DNA of 64,000 bases from Phycisphaerales bacterium (GTDB lineage Bacteria > Planctomycetota > Phycisphaerae > Phycisphaerales > UBA1924), in assembly GCA_020849615.1 (NCBI GenBank), contig JADLFW010000024.1, forward strand, positions 1-64,000. The letters are read 5' to 3'. Below are positions 45,495 to 54,006 of the stretch, piece by piece; position 1 is the stretch's first letter; the number at the start of each line of letters is the position of its first letter. A program made the position numbers and the translations under genes. The notes beneath the pieces are model-generated. The model made no database searches and was not told the origin of the DNA. It saw nothing but the letters and a program-made list of their open reading frames with translations.

Positions 45495-47141
45495 TCAATG
45501 CCCCTCCGCCTTCGCCGGGCCGAGGGCCTGCGGGGCCGTCTCCGGAACCCCGGCCGCCCGCGGCTCCTTCTTCTCCACGTGCCCGCCGTCGTACGCCGCC
45601 GCCTTCTCGCTCGCGGCCATGAAGCCGTTGCCGAAGATCGCCAGCACGATCACGCCCGCCGCCGACGCCAGCGCCCCCGCCGGGCGGCTCCCGAACGGCG
45701 TCACCCGCACGATCCCCGTCGTCGTCTCGGGCTTCTCCAGCAGGCACGACCCCACGATCCGCAGGTAATAGAACGCCGCGATCGCCGAGTTCAGGCCCAG
45801 CACCACCACCAGCGGGATCTCCCCCGCGCTGATCGCGCTCGTGAACAGCGGCACCTTGCCGAAGAAGCCCAGCAGCGGCGGCAGGCCCAGCAGGCTCAGC
45901 GTGCAGATCACCATCGTCCACCCCAGCACCGGGTGGCGCTGGCACAGCCCGCGCAGGTCATCCAGCGACTCGATCTCCGCCGGCTCGCCGTCCGCGCCGG
46001 CCCGGCCCTCCAGGCACGCCAGCACACCGAAGGTCCCGATGTTCATCACCCCGTAGCACAGCAGGTAGAACAGCACCGCGGCGATGCCGCTGGTCGCGAA
46101 CGTCCCCCCGCCGGGCCCGGCGACCACCCCCACGAGCATGTACCCCGAGTGCGCGATCGACGAGTACGCCAGGATCCGCTTGACCGAGTTCTGCCAGATC
46201 GCCAGCACGTTGCCCACCGTCATCGTCAGCGCCGCGATCACCCACAGCACCGTCCGCAGCGCATCCGGCAGCGAATCCCCCGCCCCGTGCGTCCACCCCG
46301 CGCAGCTCGCCAGCAGCAGGATCGCGATGAACCCCGCCGTCTTGGGCACAAACGCCAGGAACGCCGAGACGCTCGACGCCGCGCCCTGGTAGACATCCGC
46401 CGTGTAGAAGTGCATCGGCACCGCGGCGATCTTGAAGCACACACCCAGCAGCGCCAGCAGCATCCCCGCCAGCGACAGCCCGCTCAGCCCGCCCGCCGCG
46501 ATCGCGTGGTGGATCTGGTTCAGGTTCGTCGAGCCCGTGGCCCCGTACAGCAGCGTGAACCCGTACAGGAAGACCGCCGCCCCCAGCGCTCCCAGGAAGA
46601 AGTACTTGACGCCCGCCTCCTGCGAGGAATGCCGCGAGGTCGACATCGTCACCATGATGTACGTCGGCAGGCTCGTCAGCTCCAGCGCCAGGAAGAGCCA
46701 GATCAGGTCATCGGCCGAGGCGCACAGCATCAGCCCCGTCAGCGAGAACAGGAAGAACGCGTAGTACTCCGCCCGGTTGGAGCGCAGCGGGTTGAACGCG
46801 GCCCGGCCCGAGGCGATCCTCGCCTCCTCCACGCGGTCCACCGTCCCCGCCTGCAGCAGCAGCAGCAGGATCCCCACGCCCGCGACCAGCACCTTGGCGT
46901 ACGGCACCAGGTTGGGCAGCAGGATCTGCCCCGCCGTCGGGTCGACCTCCGCCCCCGTCGCCACGTGGAACCCCGGCACCAGGCCCGTCGCCAGCACGCC
47001 CGCCGCCAGCAGCCCCAGCCCGCTGATCGGCGCGCACAGCTTGCGGTGCTTCAGCTCCCGCGACAGCCCCACGATCATCACGATGCACGTCGTGATGAAC
47101 AGCGCGATCTCGGGGTACAGATAGGTGACCCGTTCCATCAT
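45495..47141 (-). CDS. nuoN: NADH-quinone oxidoreductase subunit N
   Basis: A 548-residue, roughly 14-helix antiporter-like subunit of the complex I membrane arm. Family marks include LELTSLPTYIMV, VKYFFLGALGAAVFLYGFTL, the proton-channel lysine helices (FKIAAVPMHFYTADVYQGA) and KRILAYSSIAHSGYML. Helices after LPPLLGFFGKVPLF complete the fold. Its ATG overlaps the nuoM stop by four bases. It is the last gene of a five-gene block in canonical order J-K-L-M-N. Confidence 0.95.
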   Translation of the reverse strand: MMERVTYLYPEIALFITTCIVMIVGLSRELKHRKLCAPISGLGLLAAGVLATGLVPGFHVATGAEVDPTAGQILLPNLVPYAKVLVAGVGILLLLLQAGTVDRVEEARIASGRAAFNPLRSNRAEYYAFFLFSLTGLMLCASADDLIWLFLALELTSLPTYIMVTMSTSRHSSQEAGVKYFFLGALGAAVFLYGFTLLYGATGSTNLNQIHHAIAAGGLSGLSLAGMLLALLGVCFKIAAVPMHFYTADVYQGAASSVSAFLAFVPKTAGFIAILLLASCAGWTHGAGDSLPDALRTVLWVIAALTMTVGNVLAIWQNSVKRILAYSSIAHSGYMLVGVVAGPGGGTFATSGIAAVLFYLLCYGVMNIGTFGVLACLEGRAGADGEPAEIESLDDLRGLCQRHPVLGWTMVICTLSLLGLPPLLGFFGKVPLFTSAISAGEIPLVVVLGLNSAIAAFYYLRIVGSCLLEKPETTTGIVRVTPFGSRPAGALASAAGVIVLAIFGNGFMAASEKAAAYDGGHVEKKEPRAAGVPETAPQALGPAKAEGH

Positions 47142-48979
47142 TGCCCGATGACCTCACCCTCTTTGGGCTTCGTCCCGTCCGGGTTCGTCGCCTCGTGGCC
47201 GCCCAGGTCGAACACGGGCCGCACCCCCGCGGGGGCCCGCTCGCCCGCCAGCCGCGGCTTCACCGCATCCTCAACCATGTACGCCGTCTTCTGCACCGGG
47301 CCGTTGATCGCCTCCAGCACCGGCGTCGGGTACACCCCAAGCCCCAGGCACAGCACCGCCAGCGGCGCCAAGGTCAGAATCTCCCGCAGGTTCAGGTCCG
47401 CCGGCAGAACGCCGTGAACACGCTCCGTGGTGGCACGGCTCTCCGAGCCGTGGCCCGTGGTGGCACGGCTCTCCGAGCCGTGGCCCGGGGCGGCATGGCT
47501 CTCCGAGCCGTGGCCCGGGGCGGCATGGCTCTCCGAGCCGTGCGCTTCATGCCCATGCCCCGCCGGCTCAACCAGCGGGCCAAAGACCACCCTCCCCACC
47601 ATGTACAAGAGGTACATCGCCGCCACGATCATCCCCACACCCGCCACGCCGGCGTACCACGGGCCCAGGCTCCCCCACGTCGCCCCCGGCACCGCCGCGC
47701 CCCCCGAGCCCCACAGCCCCGAGCCCATCGACCCCGCGCCCCACCGGCCATCCGCCTGGAACGCGCCGATCAGGCACAGGAACTCGCTCACGAACCCGTT
47801 CAGCCCGGGCAGCCCCACCGACGCCATCGCGAAGAAGACCATGAACGTGGCCCACACCGGCATCTTCGCCGCCAGCCCGCCCAGCTCCTTCATGTTCCGC
47901 GTGTGGTAGCGCTCGTAGATCATCCCGATCAGCAGGAACAGCGCCCCCGTCGACAGGCCGTGGTTGATCATGTACATGATCGACCCGCTCAGCCCGGCCG
48001 TGTTCAGCGCCGCCATCCCCAGGATGCAGAAGCCCAGGTGCGCCACCGATGAGTACGCCACCAGCTTCTTCACATCCGTCTGCACCCAGCAGATCAGCCC
48101 GCCGTACAGGATGCCCACGATGCACACCGCCGAGATCGCCGGCGCATACTCCGCGAACGCCGCCGGCGCGAACGGGATCGCGAAGCGGTAGATCCCGTAC
48201 GTCCCCAGTTTGAGCAGCACACCCGCCAGGATCACCGACCCCGCCGTCGGCGCCTCGGTGTGCGCCAGCGGCAGCCACGTGTGCAGCGGGAACAGCGGCA
48301 CCTTCACCGCAAACCCCGCCAGCAGCGCCGCCAGCACCCACCCCTGCGCCGAGGCCGGAAGCGTTCTCGCCGCCAGCTCCAGCGTCGCGATGTCGAAGCT
48401 CCAGCCCTTTCGCATCTCCGCCGCGTGCCACGCCACGTACACCAGCCCCGCCAGCGCGATCATCGACCCCGTGAACGTGTACAGGAAGAACTTGGTCGCC
48501 GCCTTCTTGCGGTTCGTCGAGCCGTACAGGGCGATCAGCACGTACATCGGCACCAGCGTGAACTCGAAGGCGATGTAGAACAGCACCAGGTCCCGGGCCG
48601 CGAACACCCCGAACATCGCCGACTGCAGCACCAGCAGCCACGCGTAGTACGTCCTCACACGCTCCGTGATCGCCGTGTACGAGCACGCCACGCAGATCGG
48701 GCCCAGCAGCGCCGTCAGCGCGATCAGCAGCAGCGCGACCGAGTCAACACCGACCGAGAGGCTGAGGCCCAGCCGCGGCAGCCACGCCACGCTCGCCTCA
48801 AACTGCATCGTCGCCGCCCGCGTCCAGTCGAACGCCAGCAGCAGCAGCAGCGTGATCACGCCGCACAGCAGCATCGCCGCCATCGAGACGCTCTTCTCGC
48901 GCCCCGCCGGGCCCAGCGCCACCACCCCCGCCGCCGCCAGCGGGATCACCATCAGCAGGAACAGGTACAGCTCATTCAT
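47138..48979 (-). CDS. nuoM: NADH-quinone oxidoreductase subunit M
   Basis: A 613-residue proton-pumping antiporter-like subunit of complex I, longer than the usual 490-520. Recognised by FIAFEFTLVPMYVLIALYG (as FYIAFEFTLVPMY), KVPLFPLHTWLPLAHTEAP, LLKLGTYGIYRFAIPF and KKLVAYSSVAHLGFCILG. The extra length is a His/Ser/Glu-rich loop (about residues 478-525) encoded by four 30-bp palindromic repeats, between the helix near MVGRVVFGPL and the last helix (LAPLAVLCLGLGVYP). The ATG at 48979 overlaps the nuoL stop; the upstream frame is antisense-like noise. Confidence 0.95.
   Translation of the reverse strand: MNELYLFLLMVIPLAAAGVVALGPAGREKSVSMAAMLLCGVITLLLLLAFDWTRAATMQFEASVAWLPRLGLSLSVGVDSVALLLIALTALLGPICVACSYTAITERVRTYYAWLLVLQSAMFGVFAARDLVLFYIAFEFTLVPMYVLIALYGSTNRKKAATKFFLYTFTGSMIALAGLVYVAWHAAEMRKGWSFDIATLELAARTLPASAQGWVLAALLAGFAVKVPLFPLHTWLPLAHTEAPTAGSVILAGVLLKLGTYGIYRFAIPFAPAAFAEYAPAISAVCIVGILYGGLICWVQTDVKKLVAYSSVAHLGFCILGMAALNTAGLSGSIMYMINHGLSTGALFLLIGMIYERYHTRNMKELGGLAAKMPVWATFMVFFAMASVGLPGLNGFVSEFLCLIGAFQADGRWGAGSMGSGLWGSGGAAVPGATWGSLGPWYAGVAGVGMIVAAMYLLYMVGRVVFGPLVEPAGHGHEAHGSESHAAPGHGSESHAAPGHGSESRATTGHGSESRATTERVHGVLPADLNLREILTLAPLAVLCLGLGVYPTPVLEAINGPVQKTAYMVEDAVKPRLAGERAPAGVRPVFDLGGHEATNPDGTKPKEGEVIGQ
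47427..47546. repeat. Four 30-bp palindromic repeats inside nuoM
   Basis: Four head-to-tail 30-bp units, each containing GGCTC-TC-CGAGCC within a longer stem, sit in frame in nuoM and encode four decapeptides of the GHGSESxAxx type. Units 1-2 and 3-4 form nearly identical pairs, so the array grew recently. Confidence 0.92.
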
Positions 48980-51300
48980 GAACGCGTCACCAGGACGACG
49001 ATCAGCAGCAGAAGGGCGATCCCCCCCGCCATGCCGACCGCGTAGTTGTGCAACAGCCCCGACTGGCTCGGACGAAGCACCCCGCCCATCGCCCGCGGGA
49101 TCCACCCCAGCACGTTCACCAGCCCATCCACCAGCAGCTTGTCGATCAGGTGGAAGATGTTCGACAGCACCCACAGCGGCTTCACGATCAGGAAATCGTA
49201 CAGCTCATCCACGTACCACTTGTGCTGCGCCCACCCCGCCACCGGGCCCATCGCCGGCAGCAGCGCATCCGCCTTGGCCCGGGCCGCCGTCGTCCGCCCC
49301 GCGTAGTGCAGGTAGAACGCCGCCGCGATCCCGATCAGCCCGACGATCCCCGACACCACCATCATCGCCTTGTGCGCATCAAACCCGAAAAACAGCGCGT
49401 GCCCCGAAGCCCCCGCGTGCCCCGAACCCGCCGCATGCCCGCCGGCCATCTCGTACGCCGCCGCGCCCTCGTACCGCGCCGTCGACTGCTCGACCATGTC
49501 CGCGGCCCAGCCCTCGTGCCCGCCGATGAAGCGCAGCCCGATCACCGCGAACGCCGACACCGCCAGCACCGCCAGCACCGTGTTGATCGCCCACCCCGGC
49601 GCGTGCGGGTGGAAGTGCTCCGAGGTGGCATGCCCCTCCGAGGCGTGCCCGGTGGTGGCACGCCCCTCCGGGGCGTGCCCATCATGCCCATGGCCATCAT
49701 CACCGTGCGCGTGCAGCTCATCCCCCGGCTCGTACTCGACCGGCCCGGCGAAGACCCGGAAATACACGCGGAACGTGTAGTACGCCGTCAGCCCGGCCGT
49801 CACCAGCAGGATCCACCCGATCGCCTGCATGTGCGGGTTGGCGAACGCCCCGCCCAGGATCATGTCCTTGGACCAGTACCCCGCCGTGATCACCGGGAAC
49901 CCGGCGAGGTTCAGGCACCCCACCAGCATCGCCATGCTCACGATCCGCCACCCCGGCACCTTGCCCACCCCCGACAGCTTCCGCAGGTCCAGCTGCCCCG
50001 CGAACCCGTGCATCACCGCGCCGCAGGACAGGAACAGCATCGCCTTGAAGAAGGCGTGCGTGAAGACGTGGAACCCGGCGCCCGCGCTCGTCAGCACCCC
50101 CAGCCCCGCGAACATGTACCCCAGCTGCGACACCGTCGAGTACGCCATGATCCGCTTGATGTCGAACTGCGCCATGCCGATCGTCGCCGCCAGCAGCGCC
50201 GTCAACGCCCCCGTCCACGCCACGATCGGCAGCGCGATCTCGCTCAGCAGGAACAGCGGGTACGCCCGGGCAACCAGGTACACCCCCGCCGTCACCATCG
50301 TCGCCGCGTGGATCAGCGCCGACACCGGCGTCGGGCCTTCCATCGCATCCGGCAGCCACACGTACAAGGGCAGCTGCGCCGACTTGCCGAACGCCCCCAC
50401 CATCAGCAGCACCGGGATCAGCTGCACGATCGCCGGGATCTCCTCCAGGCGCCCCGCCTTCATCGCCGCGATGTACGGGCCGGCCTTCTCGAAGATCACC
50501 GAGTACTCGAGGCTCCCGAAGTGCACGAACGCCAGCATCACACCCAGCGCCAGCCCCAGGTCGCCGATCCGGTTCACGATGAACGCCTTCTTCGCCGCCG
50601 CCACCGCGCTGGGCTTCTTGTAGAAGTACCCGATCAGCAGGTACGAGCACAGCCCCACCCCCTCCCACCCCAGGTACAGGAGCAGGAGGTTGTCACCCAT
50701 CACCAGGCACGCCATTGAGAACACGAACAAATTGAACGCCGCGAAGAACCGGCAGTACCCCGCGCCCACATCGTGGCTCATGTACTCGCTGGCGTACAGC
50801 GCGATCAGCGTCCCCAGCCCCGTCACGAACAGCATCCACAGGCACGTCAGCGAGTCGATGTAGAACGCAAAGTTCGCGACCAGGCTCGTGGCCCGCTCGC
50901 CCATCCCCCAGTGCACCCGGATCCATTCGAACAGGTGGCTCACCACCGGGGCCCCGTGCCCCTTGACCGAGACATCGTTGAACATCACCGCCGTCAGGAT
51001 GAACGATGCCCCCAGCAGCACCACCGTCATCCACGCCGGCAGCTTGCTCTTGACCTTCAAGGCCGCCAGCAGCCCGCACACCGCGCACCCCAGCAGCGGC
51101 AAAAGCGGGATCAGCCCGTACAGCTTCGACCCCATCCCCGGCAGCGCGATCCCCCCCACCCCCGCCCCCGCCGCCTCCACGGCCGGGCCGTGCGATGCCG
51201 CCTCCTGCGCGGCCCCCCGCACCGCCTCCGCCCCGTGCTGCGCCATCGCCGCCACCGACCCCGCGAAGGATGGAACCCACGCCAGCATGTCAGCGACCAT
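48976..51300 (-). CDS. nuoL: NADH-quinone oxidoreductase subunit L
   Basis: A 774-residue subunit at the distal end of the complex I membrane arm. Motifs: LGWEGVGLCSYLLIGYFY, KKAFIVNRIGDLGLALG, LPLYVWLPDAMEGPTPVSALIHAATMV (seen as WLPDAMEGPTPVSALIHAAT) and STVSQLGYMFAGLG. An N-terminal Ala-rich stretch of about 60 residues precedes the first helix, and a His-rich loop (about residues 527-570) contains two palindromic repeat units. The ATG at 51300 has AAGG seven bases upstream; the TTG at 51306 is less likely. It overlaps nuoM by four bases. Confidence 0.95.
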   Translation of the reverse strand: MVADMLAWVPSFAGSVAAMAQHGAEAVRGAAQEAASHGPAVEAAGAGVGGIALPGMGSKLYGLIPLLPLLGCAVCGLLAALKVKSKLPAWMTVVLLGASFILTAVMFNDVSVKGHGAPVVSHLFEWIRVHWGMGERATSLVANFAFYIDSLTCLWMLFVTGLGTLIALYASEYMSHDVGAGYCRFFAAFNLFVFSMACLVMGDNLLLLYLGWEGVGLCSYLLIGYFYKKPSAVAAAKKAFIVNRIGDLGLALGVMLAFVHFGSLEYSVIFEKAGPYIAAMKAGRLEEIPAIVQLIPVLLMVGAFGKSAQLPLYVWLPDAMEGPTPVSALIHAATMVTAGVYLVARAYPLFLLSEIALPIVAWTGALTALLAATIGMAQFDIKRIMAYSTVSQLGYMFAGLGVLTSAGAGFHVFTHAFFKAMLFLSCGAVMHGFAGQLDLRKLSGVGKVPGWRIVSMAMLVGCLNLAGFPVITAGYWSKDMILGGAFANPHMQAIGWILLVTAGLTAYYTFRVYFRVFAGPVEYEPGDELHAHGDDGHGHDGHAPEGRATTGHASEGHATSEHFHPHAPGWAINTVLAVLAVSAFAVIGLRFIGGHEGWAADMVEQSTARYEGAAAYEMAGGHAAGSGHAGASGHALFFGFDAHKAMMVVSGIVGLIGIAAAFYLHYAGRTTAARAKADALLPAMGPVAGWAQHKWYVDELYDFLIVKPLWVLSNIFHLIDKLLVDGLVNVLGWIPRAMGGVLRPSQSGLLHNYAVGMAGGIALLLLIVVLVTRS
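49622..49681. repeat. Two 30-bp palindromic repeats inside nuoL
   Basis: Two adjacent 30-bp units built as GTGGTGGCACGCCCC-TCC-GGGGCGTGCC, with the first slightly diverged, lie in frame in nuoL. Their layout (GNGGTGGCA, stem, TCC apex) matches the four units in nuoM. Confidence 0.88.
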
Positions 51301-51324
51301 CGTCAAGCCTTCATCCTCTCACCC

Positions 51325-51359
51325 AATGCCGAATGCCCAATGCCCAATGCCCAATGCCT
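51325..51359. repeat. Heptamer array AATGCCC x5 between nuoK and nuoL
   Basis: Five 7-bp units (AATGCCG, then AATGCCC three times, then AATGCCT) fill the only sizeable gap within the nuo operon, immediately after the nuoK stop codon. Confidence 0.9.
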
Positions 51360-51362
51360 CTC

Positions 51363-51749
51363 TTATCCGTTCAACTCCGACCACTCCTCCGCATCCAGCG
51401 ACTCCCGCCGCCTGAACAGCAGCACCACCAGCGCCAGCGCCATCGCCGCCTCCGCCGCCGCCACCGTCAGCACGAAGATCACGAACGTCTGCCCCGTGAA
51501 ATCCAGGTGATACCGCCCCAGCGCCACCAGCGCGATCCCCGATGCCTGGAACATCAGCTCCGTGCACAGGAACATGATGATCAGGTTCCGCCGCGTCAGG
51601 AACCCGATCAACCCGATCGCGAACATCACCGCCGACACCACCATGTAGTGGTCCAGCGTCAGCCGGTGCATCTCAGCCGGGTACCCCGTCTGCGCCAGCG
51701 CCACCCCCCCGAAGCACACGCTCACCATCTCCACCAGCCCGGCCATCAC
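51363..51749 (-). CDS. nuoK: NADH-quinone oxidoreductase subunit K
   Basis: A 128-residue membrane subunit with three helices; NuoK is usually about 100 residues, and here both ends are extended. The conserved core is LTLDHYMVVSAVMFAIGLIGFLTRRNLIIMFLCTELM with Glu in the second helix and AAAEAAMALALVVLLFRR with Glu in the third; both acidic residues carry protons in homologues. The start is GTG 51749 overlapping the nuoJ stop as GTGA; ATG 51746 is one codon further. Strong coupling with nuoJ is implied. Confidence 0.93.
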   Translation of the reverse strand: MMAGLVEMVSVCFGGVALAQTGYPAEMHRLTLDHYMVVSAVMFAIGLIGFLTRRNLIIMFLCTELMFQASGIALVALGRYHLDFTGQTFVIFVLTVAAAEAAMALALVVLLFRRRESLDAEEWSELNG

Positions 51750-52729
51750 GAGTTCCTCCCGGGCGCCGCCAGCCGCTCCGCGTGCCTCGCCTTGGCATCC
51801 TCATCCATCTGCACCTGCTTGCGCGACAGCACCACCGCCCCCAGCATCGCCATCAGCAGGATCACACCCGCGATCTCGATCGACCCCGGATGATCCCGCA
51901 GCAGGTTGAACCCCAGCAGCTCCACGTTCTTCACCTGCAGATCGCCGGGCCAATCCTTCCTCTCGATCGTCCTCACCTTCCCATCCACACCCTGCACGTG
52001 GATCAGACCCTTCCGCCCGTCAATCGCCACATCCCCCAGCTGCGCCTCATCCGCCAGCCGCTCCCCCTCCGTCATCAGCCGGGCCTGCCGCAGCGCGTTC
52101 TCCACCTTCCGCGGCATGTCCGCCAGCGCATCCTGCCCCGGCGGGTTCACCGGCGGCGGCGCCAGCTCCCCCGTGCCCCGCAAGATGAGCGAGCTCAGCA
52201 CACCCAGCAGCACGAACCCCGCCACCGTCGCCGCCAGTGGCTCCCGCGCCTGCGTGTCGTACGCCATCAGCACATCGGTGTCCGACTCCGATGGCGACTG
52301 CGTCGCCAGCATGATCACGAACAGGTAGGTGATCAGGATCGCGCCCGCGTAGACGATGATCAGCGCGAACGCCATGAACTCGGCCGACAGGATCAGGAAC
52401 AGACCCGCCGACGCCAGGATCGTCATCACGAAGTACAGCGCCGCGTACACCGGCCGGGCGTGCGTGATCACCCGCAGGGCCCCTCCCAGCGCGATCAGGG
52501 AGAAGATATAGAAATAAAGGTTCGGGAGCGGCGCTCTCCCCGCCGTCGCCCGCACCCCGAGCCACACCATGACCAGGCCGCCCACCGTCGCCGCCAGCAG
52601 CACTCCCAAGGTCTGGTAGCCACGGCCTTTACGGGGCAAGGCCAGCGCGATGCCCACGCCCAGGAGGGCCAGGAGGGCGTACAGGACGTAGGGGTGGGTG
52701 AGGAGTCCCAAATGATTGTCCTGCAACAA
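51746..52729 (-). CDS. nuoJ: NADH-quinone oxidoreductase subunit J (extended)
   Basis: A 327-residue subunit, nearly twice the usual 170-200. The family core is ARPVYAALYFVMTILASAGLFLILSAEFMAFALIIVYAGAILITYLFVIML, summarised by NPVxAALY-like ARPVYAALY and VYAGAILITYLFVIML. A soluble insertion of about 90 residues (after LSSLILRGTGELAPPP) precedes a last helix (IAGVILLMAMLGAVVLSRKQ). No ATG is available near the front, so translation appears to begin at TTG 52729 or the next TTG; confidence in the exact start is low. nuoI and the earlier complex I genes are not upstream. Confidence 0.9.
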   Translation of the reverse strand: MLQDNHLGLLTHPYVLYALLALLGVGIALALPRKGRGYQTLGVLLAATVGGLVMVWLGVRATAGRAPLPNLYFYIFSLIALGGALRVITHARPVYAALYFVMTILASAGLFLILSAEFMAFALIIVYAGAILITYLFVIMLATQSPSESDTDVLMAYDTQAREPLAATVAGFVLLGVLSSLILRGTGELAPPPVNPPGQDALADMPRKVENALRQARLMTEGERLADEAQLGDVAIDGRKGLIHVQGVDGKVRTIERKDWPGDLQVKNVELLGFNLLRDHPGSIEIAGVILLMAMLGAVVLSRKQVQMDEDAKARHAERLAAPGRNS

Positions 52730-53123
52730 CTTACGGGATTGACACGGCCATCCCGCCCGCGGCCCCGCGGCCGGGCGCTCACCGCCCCAAAAGTCCGCAG
52801 AGTCGTGAGGATAGAGACCGGTTAGTCAGTGTTCAACTTACACAGCCAGCCGGTGCGTCGGGCACCCCGTCAAACGAACCCGGAGGAACCCGTGAAGAGA
52901 ACGCGGAGTGACGCAGAGGTGCGGAGAAACGCGGAGAAGTTGAGGCGGAGGGGAACACGGTCCCAAAGTGCCGGGCCAACTCCCCCTCCCTTTCCTGCGC
53001 CTTCTATTCTCCGCGTCCTCCGCGTTCAAAAATCTTCTGCGCATCGACCACTCCTGCGCGCAACTTTGCGGTCATGCGCGCTCCCCCCCTTGAATCCGCG
53101 CCACGCCGCTGTACGTTCGTGCC
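52730..53123. other. Divergent promoter region with inverted repeat-like element
   Basis: The 394 bases between nuoJ and the HTH-like gene hold promoters for both and an element with purine-rich GCGGAG oligomers on the left (about 52901-52950) answered by CTCCGCG oligomers on the right (about 53007-53026). The arms can pair. It resembles the element at 3725-3965. No gene seen. Confidence 0.55.
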
Positions 53124-53963
53124 GTGGTCGCCGAGAACACCACATCCTCCGCCCGTCTCATCGCCGCCCTCCTGGCCCGCGGCTTCAACCTCCCCGATGC
53201 TGTGCGCGAGCTCAACCTCCCCGCCGCCGAGCTCCTCGAGCTCGCCCGCGATGAGGACTTCCGCGCGCAGCTCCACGACCTCCGCTCCCTCATGGTCGAG
53301 CTCGCCCACCTCCACGCCCTCTCCACCCTCCAGCGCCTCAGTTCCTCAGACCCCGAAACCCCCGCCGACCCCATCGAGCAGCGCCGGGCCTGCGCAGCCA
53401 TCCTCCGCTTCCGCGCCCGCCCGGATCCCGCTCCGGCCGATGCCGATTGCCCCATGCCTGCTGCCTCTTCTTCCTCCCCCATTCCCCATTCGCCACTCCC
53501 CACTCGCCTCCCCTGCCCCGACACCGCCGAGTACTTCATGCAGGATCTCGTCGGCCTCCTCGAGCCCGAGCCGGGCCCGGAAGATGACCTCGAAGACCCC
53601 GACACCCTCGATCACCCCGATAGCCCCACCGGCAACGCGCTGAGATCGCTCCACGCCTGCCTCATGGCGCACGGGCCGGGCCACTCGCTCGACGGCCGCG
53701 AAGTCCCGCAGGACCCTGCCGATTTCCTCCGCTGGCTCGACCCCGACCAGATCCGCGAGCTCACCGGCTTTGTCGTCCCCATCCGCTACATCGACGTTGA
53801 CACCGACACGCAGCACGTCGAGCGCCTCGTCATGCCCAAGCGCGGCGGCGGTGAGTGCAACTTCCGCCGCTTCACCCTCATCCGCGCCGGGCCGGGCCTC
53901 CCGTGGCGCCTCCAGAGCGTCGCCCCCTACGACACGGGCCCCGGCAATCAATCCCGGTGGTGA
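53124..53963 (+). CDS. Putative HTH-containing protein of unknown function
   Basis: A 279-residue protein. Residues 10-45 (LIAALLARGFNLPDAVRELNL...) look like a helix-turn-helix, followed by a helical segment with DPIEQRRACAAILRF. A Pro/Ser-rich low-complexity stretch (about residues 106-130) encoded by heptamer repeats then leads to an acidic C-terminal half with DPADFLRWLDPDQIRELTG and a beta-rich tail. No family is named with confidence. It starts at GTG 53124 and is the last gene with C-rich + strand composition before the skew change. Confidence 0.65.
   Translation: MVAENTTSSARLIAALLARGFNLPDAVRELNLPAAELLELARDEDFRAQLHDLRSLMVELAHLHALSTLQRLSSSDPETPADPIEQRRACAAILRFRARPDPAPADADCPMPAASSSSPIPHSPLPTRLPCPDTAEYFMQDLVGLLEPEPGPEDDLEDPDTLDHPDSPTGNALRSLHACLMAHGPGHSLDGREVPQDPADFLRWLDPDQIRELTGFVVPIRYIDVDTDTQHVERLVMPKRGGGECNFRRFTLIRAGPGLPWRLQSVAPYDTGPGNQSRW
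53439..53512. repeat. Heptamer arrays inside the HTH-like gene
   Basis: Four units of the GATGCCG/ATTGCCC type (53439-53466) and, after 11 bases, five units of the CCCATTC/CCCACTC type (53478-53512) lie in the coding region and give a Pro/Ser-rich linker. Confidence 0.8.
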
Positions 53964-54006
53964 GCCAAACACGGTGCCGGCAGCGAAATGCCACTACCAT
54001 GGCGGC

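Noticed and set aside
47427-47546. Possible CRISPR array
   Set aside because: The repeats are contiguous with no spacers and are in frame within nuoM.
52730-54006. A definite oriC
   Set aside because: The skew change points here, but no cluster of DnaA boxes or dnaA/dnaN gene was found, so it is reported only as a finding.
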